DNA from: Chitinophagaceae bacterium
GTDB lineage: Bacteria > Bacteroidota > Bacteroidia > Chitinophagales > Chitinophagaceae
Assembly: GCA_004173235.1 (NCBI GenBank)
Contig: SEAC01000026.1
Location: forward strand, 37,143-101,142
DNA: 64,000 nt
Reading direction: 5' to 3'
Both the position numbers and the translations under genes were made by a program. Every line of letters begins with the position of its first letter. Positions within the stretch are counted from its first letter, which is position 1. The notes beneath the pieces were generated by a model, which ran no database searches, was not told where the DNA came from, and saw nothing but the letters and a program-made list of their open reading frames with translations. Shown one piece after another: positions 50,938 to 59,686 of the stretch.

Positions 50938-53247
50938 ATGAACCCGAAAATCATCAGGTTTCTTGCGATCACTTGCCTCTTCGCAAGCACCGCCACAGCA
51001 CAAACCAAAAACTACATCCCTTTTGTAAACCCGCTGATCGGCACCGAGCGCATGGGCCACACCTACCCCGGCGCTACCGTTCCGTTCGGGATGGTGCAGC
51101 TGAGCCCCGATACCGACACCATACCCTATGAAGTGAATGGAAAGTACCAGCCCGAGGTGTATCCATACTGCGCGGGCTACCAGTATGCCGACAAAACGAT
51201 CGTCGGCTTCAGCCATACGCACTTCAGCGGCACGGGCCACTCCGACCTGGGCGACATCCTGGTGATGCCCACTGTTGGCGCTTTACAGCTGAATCCCGGC
51301 ACGGCCAGCGACCCGGCCTCGGGCTATCGCTCATCGTTTTCGCATCAAAAAGAAAAAGCGGAAGCCGGCTACTACCGCGTGCACCTCGAGGACCACAACA
51401 TCGACGCCGAGCTGACCACCACCACGCGCGTGGGTCTGCATCGCTACACTTTTCGCAGCGGCGGGCCCGCCCACCTCGTGCTCGACCTCGTGCACAACAT
51501 CTACAACCATAGCCAGAAGAACGTGTGGACCTTCGTGCGCGTAGAGAACGACACGCTCATCACCGGCTATCGGCAAACAACCGGCTGGGCAAAAACACGC
51601 ACGCAATATTTTGCGATCGCCTTTTCGCGGGCGTTCAAAGGTTTCGGATACAACACGGGTAGCGACAAGGAAACGTATCGCGGCTTCTGGGGCAAGTTCA
51701 ACACGCGGAGCAACTTCCGCGAAATGATCGCACGCCAGCTGCGCGCACACTTCGACTTCGATATGAAAGACGGAGAGCAGCTGCTGCTAAAAGTTGCGCT
51801 CTCTCCTGTGAGCACCGAAGGCGCGCTGCGCAACCTGCGCCAGGAAGCAGGCGGCTGGAACTTCGATGGATGGAAGGCCTCGGCGCAGCAGCAATGGAAC
51901 CGCGAACTCGCACGCGTAGACGCCGAGCTGATGGACAGCTCCGAGCGCGTGAATTTTTATACGGCGCTCTATCACTCTTTTTTAAGTCCCACGGTTTATG
52001 GCGATGTTGATGGACGCTACAAAGGCCTCGATCAGAACGTGCATACCGCGAAAGGCTTTACCAACTACACCACCTTTTCTTTATGGGATACCTATCGCGC
52101 GCTGCACCCGCTGTTCACGATCCTGCAGCCGCAACGCAATGGCGACATGGTGCGGTCGATGCTGGCGCACTACCAGCAAAGCGCGCAGCATATGTTGCCG
52201 GTGTGGAGTCATCATGCCAACGAAAACTGGTGCATGATCGGTTACCATAGCGTGCCCGTGCTGGTGGATGCCGTGCTGAAGGGTGCGCCCGGTGTAGATG
52301 CACGTGCGGGCCTCGAAGCCTGCGTGACCACAGCGCGCAACCGGCAATACGAAGGACTGGCCTCCTACATCGATGGCGGCTACGTTGCCGAAGATCGCAG
52401 CGGCGCCTCCGTGTCGAAGACGCTCGAATATGCCTACGACGATTGGTGCATCGCGCAGCTGGCGAAAAAGGTTGGCCGCAACGACCTGTATGCAGAATTC
52501 AACAAGCGTGCGCACAACTACCGCAATGCGTGGGATGCTGCTACCGGCTTTATGCGTCCGCGCCTGGCCGATGGAACGTTCAAGAAAGAATTCGACGTGC
52601 TGAGCACGCACCAGGCGGGCTACATCGAGGGCAATGCCTGGAATTACAGCCTGTATGTGCCGCATGCGCCCGATAGCCTTGCTGCGTTATATGGAGGTCG
52701 GTCGCGCTTCGCGGCACACCTCGACTCGCTCTTTACGATGGAGTTGCCGGACAAATACTTTGCAGAAACCGAAGACATTACGCGCGATGGCATCATCGGC
52801 AACTACGTGCACGGCAATGAGCCTTCGCATCACGTGGCTTATCTGTTCAACTGGACCGACGCGCCCTGGAAAACGCAGGAGCGCATCCGCAGCATCTTTC
52901 CACGAATGTATCGGCCCACACCCGATGGATTGGGTGGCAATGACGACTGTGGCCAGATGAGTGCCTGGTACCTCTTCAGTGCGCTTGGCTTCTACCCGGT
53001 TGCACCGGGCTCAGGAGAATATGCGCTGGGGAGCCCGCTTGTGCGCAACGCGGCATTGCAGGTTGGTTCCGGAAAGACCTTTCGCGTGGAAGCCGTCAAC
53101 CAAAGCGCCGCTAACGTATTTATACAATCGGTGACACTCAACGGCAATCCGTTGCACAAGCCCTTCCTGAAGCATGCCGACATCATGAAAGGCGGAACCC
53201 TGCGCTTCGTGATGGGCGCAACACCTAACACCGGCTGGTACAGGTAA
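50938..53247 (+). CDS. GH92 exo-alpha-mannosidase
   Basis: A 769-residue secreted GH92 enzyme (signal peptide to about residue 21). It keeps the full catalytic set: HGNEPSHHVAYLFNW with Glu628 as general acid, and the GGNDDCGQMSAWYLFSALGF base region with Asp669/Asp670. It starts NYIPFVNPLIGTERMGHTYP, typical of GH92. It should trim alpha-mannose from glycoprotein or fungal glycans in a calcium-dependent inverting reaction. It is co-directional with the variant upstream enzyme and a TonB-dependent receptor downstream, so the three look like a small glycan-utilisation unit, without SusD. Confidence 0.92.
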   Translation: MNPKIIRFLAITCLFASTATAQTKNYIPFVNPLIGTERMGHTYPGATVPFGMVQLSPDTDTIPYEVNGKYQPEVYPYCAGYQYADKTIVGFSHTHFSGTGHSDLGDILVMPTVGALQLNPGTASDPASGYRSSFSHQKEKAEAGYYRVHLEDHNIDAELTTTTRVGLHRYTFRSGGPAHLVLDLVHNIYNHSQKNVWTFVRVENDTLITGYRQTTGWAKTRTQYFAIAFSRAFKGFGYNTGSDKETYRGFWGKFNTRSNFREMIARQLRAHFDFDMKDGEQLLLKVALSPVSTEGALRNLRQEAGGWNFDGWKASAQQQWNRELARVDAELMDSSERVNFYTALYHSFLSPTVYGDVDGRYKGLDQNVHTAKGFTNYTTFSLWDTYRALHPLFTILQPQRNGDMVRSMLAHYQQSAQHMLPVWSHHANENWCMIGYHSVPVLVDAVLKGAPGVDARAGLEACVTTARNRQYEGLASYIDGGYVAEDRSGASVSKTLEYAYDDWCIAQLAKKVGRNDLYAEFNKRAHNYRNAWDAATGFMRPRLADGTFKKEFDVLSTHQAGYIEGNAWNYSLYVPHAPDSLAALYGGRSRFAAHLDSLFTMELPDKYFAETEDITRDGIIGNYVHGNEPSHHVAYLFNWTDAPWKTQERIRSIFPRMYRPTPDGLGGNDDCGQMSAWYLFSALGFYPVAPGSGEYALGSPLVRNAALQVGSGKTFRVEAVNQSAANVFIQSVTLNGNPLHKPFLKHADIMKGGTLRFVMGATPNTGWYR

Positions 53248-53307
53248 GCGCCGCGCCTTACAGCGGTTTGGTGGAGAAGAAGTATCTTTAAAAGTCAACC
53301 GAACCGA

Positions 53308-55725
53308 ATGCGCCAGCTGCTCCTGTTGACGTGCCTTGCCGCCGCACCGCATTTATGTGCGCAAACCATCAGCGGCACCGTGAAAGATACCAGCGGCCGT
53401 CCGCTGGCCGCAGCCACCATCACGCTGCTGCGCGTCAACGACAGCATACCGCAGCGTCTTGCGCTCAGCGATGCAGCCGGCAGGTTCCAGATCAGCCTTC
53501 CCTCCGCAGGTTCGTATATACTCTGTGCATCGCACGTGGCTTTCAGCCGCTCCTGCTCGGCGCCCTTCACCAACAACAACGCCCCTTCCCCATCGCTGGT
53601 GCTGCAACCCAAAGGAGGCACGCTGCAGGAGGTGACGGTGGCCGTGCAGCGCCCCGTGCTGGAAGCGCGCGCCGACCGCCTGGTGGTGAATGTGGAAGGC
53701 ACGCTCAACAGCGTGGGCAGCACCGCGCTCGACGTGCTGCGGCGATCGCCGGGCGTGAGCGTCGATCATGAAGACAACCTTTCGATAAGTGGTAAGAACG
53801 GCGTACAGGTGTTCATCGATGGAAGGCCGAGCCCGCTGAGCGGCACCGAGCTCAGCGCCTACCTCTCGTCGCTGCAATCGTCGCAGATCGACGCCATCGA
53901 GATCATCAGCAATCCGTCTGCGAAATACGAAGCGGCGGGCAATGGCGGCATCATCAACATCCGGATGAAGAAGAACAAGGCGCTCGGCACCAATGGCTCG
54001 GTGAATGCGGGCTTTGGCATCGGGGTGTATGCCAAATACAACGCAGGCTTCAGCATCAACCACCGGACGAAGCACTTCAACATTTTTGGAACGTACACGG
54101 CCGCGGTCAACAAGAACCTCACGAGCACCGACACGTACCGCGTGCTCAACGACAGTGTGTTTGACCAGCACGCGCGGCGCATCACCACCGATCGTCCGCA
54201 CAACGTGCAGGCAGGTATCGACTACTTCATTGGGAAGGCGCACACGATCGGCGTGCTGCTGAACCTGCTTCCGGGCAAGCAGCGCCTCGACAACAGCAGC
54301 GGCAACGATATCAGCGGCGTTGCCGGCGGAGCGCCCGCCCGCTACCTCGAGAGCGTGGTGCTCAACGACATTGAGCGCCGCAACACGGGCGTGAACCTAA
54401 ACTACCGATTTGCTTCCGGCACCAGGGAGTTCAATGCCGACTTCGACCGCAGCGCCTATCGCTCCTATTCCGACCAGGTGGTAGCCAATGATTTTTACAA
54501 CGGGCAGCGCGTGTATCAAAACCACAGCGGCTATCATATGCTGGCGCCGGGTTCCATCAGCATGTGGGCGGGGCGTGCGAGCTACGATCGCGATGCCTGG
54601 AAGGGACGCATCAGCTTCGGTGGAAAATACGGAAGTGTAACGAGCGACAACACGCTCGACCCATACGACGTTTTTCCTTCGGGCGAAAAGGCCGACAGCA
54701 GCCGCCACAACAGCTTTTTGTACGAGGAAGCCGTCAGTGCGTTGTTTGCGCGTTTTCAAAAAGACCTTCCGCGTGTGAGCTGGCAAATAGGTGTGCGCAC
54801 CGAGCACACCGAGGTGCGCGGCCGCTCGCGGGGCTTCCGTAGTTCTACGGGTGGATTCTCTGCTTACGATTCGGCCTTCACCCGTAGTTATACGGACCTG
54901 TTTCCATCGCTCTCGCTGACGTTCAAGGATCGCGGCCGCGGGCAATTCGGCATTTCGCTCGGGCGCCGCATCGACCGCCCGCCGTACCAGGACCTCAACC
55001 CGTTTGAGTTTCGCTCGGATGTGTATACGTCGCGGCGCGGCAACACGGCGCTGCGCCCGCAATACACCGACGTGATCGAGCTCACGCATGTGTGGCGGGG
55101 CCGGCTTACGAGCATCCTCACCTACAGCAGGGTGCACGATGTGTTCACGCAGATCTTCGATACGACCGAGCGTTTCAAATCTTTCATCACCCGCAGCAAC
55201 GTGCAGCTGCAGCAGGTGGCGAGCCTGAGCATCAACTATGTGTTGCAGGGAAAAAAGCACAGTGGATTTCTCAACATCAACCCGGCGTATAATTCGTACA
55301 GCGGCAACTTCGGGAAGGATCGCAACCTCGAACTCGAAGCATTCAGCGTGACGATGAAGGCGCAGTATGGCTACCGCTTCGGCAGGGGCTGGAGCGCGGA
55401 GGCGGCGGCGCAATACAACTCGCCCGGCATTGGCCTTGGATTCTTTTACGGGCGCGCCAACGGCAGCTTCGACCTGGCGGCGGCCAGGACTGCTTTTCAA
55501 AACCGCCTCAGCATCAAGGCCGCCATCAGCGATATCTTCTTCACGGCCATCAATGGCGGACATAGCTTTTTTGCGGGCCAGTATATGGAAGTGCAGCGCA
55601 GCTTCGAGCCGCGCGTGCTGCGCATCAACGTTGCCTACCGCTTTGGCAGCAACACCGTGAAGGCAGCGCGCAACCGCAAGACGCTGATCGACGAAGAGAA
55701 CAAGCGCCTGCAAACGAGCAACTGA
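53308..55725 (+). CDS. TonB-dependent receptor-like outer-membrane beta-barrel protein
   Basis: An 805-residue outer-membrane protein. After a signal peptide (to about 19) a carboxypeptidase-D-like regulatory domain (ISGTVKDTSGRPLAAATITL, residues about 20-105) leads to a TonB plug (VNVEGTLNSVGSTALDVLRR, SPGVSVDHEDNLSISGKNGV, YEAAGNGGIINIRMKK). An OMP_b-brl_3-type barrel completes it. It lacks the extra features of SusC proteins, so it may import siderophore-like or peptide ligands, or oligosaccharides from the adjacent GH92 enzymes. It starts 60 bp after the second GH92 gene. Confidence 0.88.
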   Translation: MRQLLLLTCLAAAPHLCAQTISGTVKDTSGRPLAAATITLLRVNDSIPQRLALSDAAGRFQISLPSAGSYILCASHVAFSRSCSAPFTNNNAPSPSLVLQPKGGTLQEVTVAVQRPVLEARADRLVVNVEGTLNSVGSTALDVLRRSPGVSVDHEDNLSISGKNGVQVFIDGRPSPLSGTELSAYLSSLQSSQIDAIEIISNPSAKYEAAGNGGIINIRMKKNKALGTNGSVNAGFGIGVYAKYNAGFSINHRTKHFNIFGTYTAAVNKNLTSTDTYRVLNDSVFDQHARRITTDRPHNVQAGIDYFIGKAHTIGVLLNLLPGKQRLDNSSGNDISGVAGGAPARYLESVVLNDIERRNTGVNLNYRFASGTREFNADFDRSAYRSYSDQVVANDFYNGQRVYQNHSGYHMLAPGSISMWAGRASYDRDAWKGRISFGGKYGSVTSDNTLDPYDVFPSGEKADSSRHNSFLYEEAVSALFARFQKDLPRVSWQIGVRTEHTEVRGRSRGFRSSTGGFSAYDSAFTRSYTDLFPSLSLTFKDRGRGQFGISLGRRIDRPPYQDLNPFEFRSDVYTSRRGNTALRPQYTDVIELTHVWRGRLTSILTYSRVHDVFTQIFDTTERFKSFITRSNVQLQQVASLSINYVLQGKKHSGFLNINPAYNSYSGNFGKDRNLELEAFSVTMKAQYGYRFGRGWSAEAAAQYNSPGIGLGFFYGRANGSFDLAAARTAFQNRLSIKAAISDIFFTAINGGHSFFAGQYMEVQRSFEPRVLRINVAYRFGSNTVKAARNRKTLIDEENKRLQTSN

Positions 55726-55874
55726 TCCATTGCTCACCTTTTCCGCCCAACAGCTTTTTTACCGCTTGCAGCAATTTCCGTAGAACTACTGTCTATCGAA
55801 TACGCGTTATTGCAACCTACACTACACCCGGCGCAATAGGATGGCCTGCGCTGCGTTTTTTCATCTCGAAACCT

Positions 55875-56909
55875 ATGCACATGGAAGCCCTTGTTTACCG
55901 GCTGCGCCCTGCCGCATGCCTGCTGGTACCGCTATTGCTTTTACTGACCACGAATGCGCATGCAACACCGCCAACCGACACGTCGGCCCGTGCGGTGAAA
56001 GCGCAGCTGCTGGCCACCATCGACTTTCTCGACGCGGGCGTCAACTCGCTTAATGCCGTGAACAGCCTGTTGAAGAAAGAGGCGTACCGCGTGAAGATCA
56101 CGTCGTTCAACAACCCTGCTTCGTCCGACCTCGGCTTCAACCTGGAGCAGGAAGTGCAGGTGGCGCTGAAGCCTATGCTCGATAAGGCACGCAACACCGA
56201 CCCGCAAAAGTTCAGCAGCGTAGTGAGCTCGCTGCTGGGCACCGGCGTGCAGCAATTGAGCGGCGTTGCATCGGTGCAGTCGGTATTCCCCACCATCCTC
56301 GGGTTGGTGAGCAACCTTACCATCAGCGAAAAGCGCATCAGCCGTTCGGATCTCGATTCGTTTCAATCTACGGTAGGGCGCTACTTCATACAATTCCAGA
56401 AACTGCAAACCGCGAATGCACAGTTCGATGGGAATATAGATCGGCTCAGCAGCCGCATGCACGACCTGCAGTTTGACCTGCGCGCGTACCTGCTCGACCT
56501 GTGCGACGTGCTGTACCCCGAAGTGCCGCGCAGCACCTTGCGCGCACTGAGTGAAGAAGAGTTGCTGTTGCGCTACCTCAGCCGCGACCGCCTCGCAGCG
56601 CGGTGGAAGACGAAGGCAGCGCCGTCACGTTATCCGTCGGATGCGCTGAAGTCGGCCAAGGACCTGTCGGGCAACCTGCAGAAGCTGTTTACCGATTACC
56701 AGAAAGTGTATGCCGAGAACTACCAGCAGGTGCGGAGTATCCTTATGGAAACACGACAGATGGGCAAACGCGTGAACCTGCAGCAGATCGATCTATCGTT
56801 GAAGGAAGTAGAACTACTGTATACCGAAAGCCGCAGCACTGATGCGCTGGCGTTGCGGCTGGGAACATTGCAGGAACGCTTGCGGTTGTTGAGCGCGGCC
56901 GAGCAGTGA
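55875..56909 (+). CDS. Secreted helical protein of unknown function
   Basis: A 344-residue protein with a signal peptide ending near THANAHAT (about residue 30). The rest is helical, with long amphipathic stretches (QSTVGRYFIQFQKLQTANAQ, FDGNIDRLSSRMHDLQFDLR, AYLLDLCDVLYP, and a C-terminal coiled segment). I do not recognise the family. It follows the TonB receptor on the same strand after 149 bp and may be regulated separately. The second ATG (55881) is an alternative start. Confidence 0.65.
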   Translation: MHMEALVYRLRPAACLLVPLLLLLTTNAHATPPTDTSARAVKAQLLATIDFLDAGVNSLNAVNSLLKKEAYRVKITSFNNPASSDLGFNLEQEVQVALKPMLDKARNTDPQKFSSVVSSLLGTGVQQLSGVASVQSVFPTILGLVSNLTISEKRISRSDLDSFQSTVGRYFIQFQKLQTANAQFDGNIDRLSSRMHDLQFDLRAYLLDLCDVLYPEVPRSTLRALSEEELLLRYLSRDRLAARWKTKAAPSRYPSDALKSAKDLSGNLQKLFTDYQKVYAENYQQVRSILMETRQMGKRVNLQQIDLSLKEVELLYTESRSTDALALRLGTLQERLRLLSAAEQ

Positions 56910-56978
56910 CCCAACCCTAACCCTTTGCCTAAGGGAAGGGAATCGCAGTTTTCATCCCTTCCGGGGAGGGGTCGCAGA

Positions 56979-57056
56979 AAAAAAAGACTCCTGTCAACAC
57001 AGGAGTCGTCACCTAAACCAACTGCATGTATGCCCCCGTGAGGGGGTAGAGCAGGA
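56979..57056 (-). ncRNA. Candidate small RNA ending in a strong terminator
   Basis: On the minus strand a TATTTTGC -7-like element (57066-57059) is followed by about 78 bases that contain a CCCCC-TCAC-GGGGG hairpin near 57030-57043, a single-stranded linker, and the hairpin GACTCCTGT/ACAGGAGTC (56987-57008) followed by eight T residues. The pattern of promoter, 5' hairpin and terminator in a 330-bp gene gap suggests a small RNA. The neighbouring genes run the other way, so no coding gene uses this terminator. Confidence 0.62.
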
Positions 57057-57239
57057 CTGCAAAATAGAAAAAAATCAAACTTGAAAGAATTTTCTGTGGC
57101 CAAAAGGTTAGCGTAATAAGGCGACGGCTGTACCCGCCTTGCGTGTAAAGGCTTATACCGCCTCCTCACTTTTGGCGAAAAACGGTGAAAAAGGGGCATG
57201 GAATGATCTTTTAAACCCTGCTGTCAAAGGATTGAAGAC

Positions 57240-58724
57240 ATGCAGAACGGAACGATGATCCAGCTTTTTCACTGGTATAGCCCGGGCGATGGCACTTTTT
57301 GGAACTGGGTGAGCGAACAGGCGCCGCTGCTGGCCGCGCAGGGCATCACCGCGGCCTGGCTGCCGCCGGCCTTCAAAGGGGCCGAAGGGGCCGCCTCCAC
57401 AGGATATGACCTCTACGACCTTTACGACCTCGGCGAATTTGACCAGAAGGGAACGGTGCGCACCAAGTATGGCACCCGCGAAGAATATGTGGCAGCCGTG
57501 CGGGCGCTGCAGGCGGCCGGCATCCAGGTGCTGGCCGACATCGTGCTCAACCACCTCGGCGGCGGCGACGAAACCGAACATTTCCATGCCGTGCGCGTGG
57601 ACCCCGAGCATCGGCTTACACTGCTGGGCGAGCCCGAGGAGATCGAAGCGTTCACCCTTTTCAACTACCCCGGCCGCGGCGGCAAGTATTCCGAGTTTGT
57701 GTGGACCCACCAGTGCTTCAGCGGCGTCGACTACCACCACGGACGGCAGGAATCGGCCGTGTTCAACATCCTCCAGGAGTGGGGCAACGACTGGGAGGAA
57801 CTGCCTTCCGACGAGAAGGGCAATTACGACTACCTGATGTACAACGATATCGAGTTTCGCAATCCCGCCGTGCGCGAGGAGCTGCATCGCTGGGGGCTTT
57901 GGTACCACGGCGTGGCGGGCTTCGACGCGATGCGCCTCGATGCCGTGAAGCATATTTCGCCACGCTTTTACAACGAATGGCTCGACCGCCTGCGCGCCGA
58001 CACCGGTAAGGAACTGTTTGCCGTGGGCGAATATTGGGCGCCCGGCAACCCCGAGTGCCTGCTGCGCTACCTTGAAGAAACGAACGACCGCGTGAGCCTG
58101 TTTGATGCGCCGCTGCAACATCGCTTTCACGAAGCGAGCAAGAGCGGGAACGGCTACGACCTCGGCAGCATCCTCAACGACAGCCTGCTGGCCGCGCGCC
58201 CCGACAAGGCCGTGACGCTTGTAGACAACCACGACACGCAGCCGCTGCAATCGCTGGAAGCGCCGGTGGAGCCCTGGTTTAAGCCGCTGGCTTATGCGCT
58301 GATCTTATTGCGCGAGGAAGGGTACCCCTGCGTGTTTGCTCCCGACCTGTATGGCGCGCACTACCGCGACTTCGGCAACGATGGGCAGGAGCACGAGATA
58401 TTTCTCGAGCCCGTGGCGGCACTTCCTGCACTCCTTGCCGCCCGCCGCGACCACGCCCATGGCCTCCAGCGTTCCTGGCTCGACCATCCCAACTGCATCG
58501 GCTGGACGCGCGAGGGCGACGACGAGCACGCCGGCTGCGCGGTGCTTCTTTCCAACGGCGATGCCGGCTTCAAAGACATGGAGATGGGCGCGCGCTGGGC
58601 AGGCCAGCGCTTCCGCAACATCCTGAAGGAAGATGATGAAGCGGTGGAGGTAAATGAAGAAGGCTGGGGACGGTTTACGGTGGCTGCGGGCACGGTGAGT
58701 GTGTGGGTGGCGATGCAGGCTTGA
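57240..58724 (+). CDS. Cytoplasmic alpha-amylase (GH13)
   Basis: A 494-residue GH13 enzyme without signal peptide, like the intracellular amylases of the GH13_5 group. The catalytic triad is visible: nucleophile Asp234 in GFDAMRLDAVKH, acid/base Glu264 in FAVGEYW, and transition-state Asp332 in LVDNHDTQP. The N-terminal GTMIQLFHWYSPGDGTFWNW and the VLNH motif (region I, ADIVLNHLG) are typical. It degrades alpha-1,4-glucans inside the cell. It starts at 57240 and is followed by a direct-repeat array. Confidence 0.93.
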   Translation: MQNGTMIQLFHWYSPGDGTFWNWVSEQAPLLAAQGITAAWLPPAFKGAEGAASTGYDLYDLYDLGEFDQKGTVRTKYGTREEYVAAVRALQAAGIQVLADIVLNHLGGGDETEHFHAVRVDPEHRLTLLGEPEEIEAFTLFNYPGRGGKYSEFVWTHQCFSGVDYHHGRQESAVFNILQEWGNDWEELPSDEKGNYDYLMYNDIEFRNPAVREELHRWGLWYHGVAGFDAMRLDAVKHISPRFYNEWLDRLRADTGKELFAVGEYWAPGNPECLLRYLEETNDRVSLFDAPLQHRFHEASKSGNGYDLGSILNDSLLAARPDKAVTLVDNHDTQPLQSLEAPVEPWFKPLAYALILLREEGYPCVFAPDLYGAHYRDFGNDGQEHEIFLEPVAALPALLAARRDHAHGLQRSWLDHPNCIGWTREGDDEHAGCAVLLSNGDAGFKDMEMGARWAGQRFRNILKEDDEAVEVNEEGWGRFTVAAGTVSVWVAMQA

Positions 58725-58728
58725 GCCA

Positions 58729-59310
58729 TCCCGGTGCGCAGCAGCGGGAACTATTGCGCAGCACCGGGAGCAAAGGCACTGGAACCCGCTGTCACGCTGA
58801 GCGCAGCCGAAGCGAAGGCACTGCGGCCTCCCCCGCGAGGACCTGACTATTTAGATCCCGCCACTGCGTGGCGGGATGACGACCGCAACGGGGGGGAAGA
58901 AAAAAGGCGCGGCCGGGGGCATCAGTGGGATGGGCTCCGGGCCGCGCCTCCTATTCCCAAAGAAAGCGCCCGTCATCCCGGTGCGCAGCACCGGGAACTA
59001 AGTGCGCAGCACGGGGAGCAAAGGCACTGGAACCCGCTGTCACGCTGAGCGCAGCCGAAGCGAAGGCACTGGAACCCGCTGTCACGCTGAGCGCAGCCGA
59101 AGCGAAGGCACTGCGGCCTCCCCCGCGAGGACCTGACTATTTAGATCCCGCCACTGCGTGCCGGGATGACGACCGCAACGGGTGGGGAAGAAAAAAGGCG
59201 CGGCCGGGGGCATCAGTGGGATCGGCTCCGGGCCGCGCCTCCTATTCCCAAAGAAAGCGCCCGTCATCCCGGTGCGCAGCACCGGGAACTAAGTGCGCAG
59301 CACCGGGGGA
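58729..59310. repeat. Direct-repeat array after the amylase gene
   Basis: Unit 1 (58729-58976, 248 bp) and unit 2 (58977-59266, 290 bp) are nearly identical over their length; unit 2 contains an extra 42-bp internal duplication of CTGGAACCCGCTGTCACGCT and following bases. A partial third unit starts at 59267. Each full unit carries the GGCGCGGCC/GGCCGCGCC hairpin. The array serves as the amylase 3' end and separates it from the SDR remnant. Confidence 0.88.
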
Positions 59311-59333
59311 ACTGATCGAACCACCGCACCCAT

Positions 59334-59553
59334 CGAGCAGGCGGGCCGTGAAAGCACGGTCCTTCCCGGCGACATCACCGACGAATCCTTTTGCAAGCGT
59401 TTGGCGGAAGATGCCGTTTCGGCCCTCGACGGCCCCGGGATCCTGGTGAGCAATGCCAGCTACAAGCAAACGAAAAGAAAGCATCGCCGACATATCCACC
59501 GAGCAGTTCGGCCGCACGAAGAATACCAATATCTATGTGCCCTTCTGCCGACA
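59334..59553 (+). pseudogene. SDR oxidoreductase remnant
   Basis: One frame reads the SDR pattern TVLPGDITDESFCKRLAEDA, then DGPGILVSNASYKQTK. After a frameshift near 59477 a second frame continues ESIADISTEQFGRTKNTNIY. The Rossmann start, the catalytic S-Y-K and the C-terminus are missing. This is a decayed piece of a short-chain dehydrogenase with no plausible function. Confidence 0.8.
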
Positions 59554-59686
59554 CAATTCACGAATCGGAGCAGGGCTATTTGATCAAGCCTTATATCAAT
59601 GAAAGGCTTCATCTACCTGATGATAGAACCTTATGGCCAAGAGAGCGAAGCTGAAAGCACATAGAGACAGCCATCGATTTTAGAAA

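Noticed and set aside
58729..59310. CRISPR array
   Set aside because: The units are 250-290 bp with hairpins and no short regular repeat-spacer pattern. No cas genes are present.
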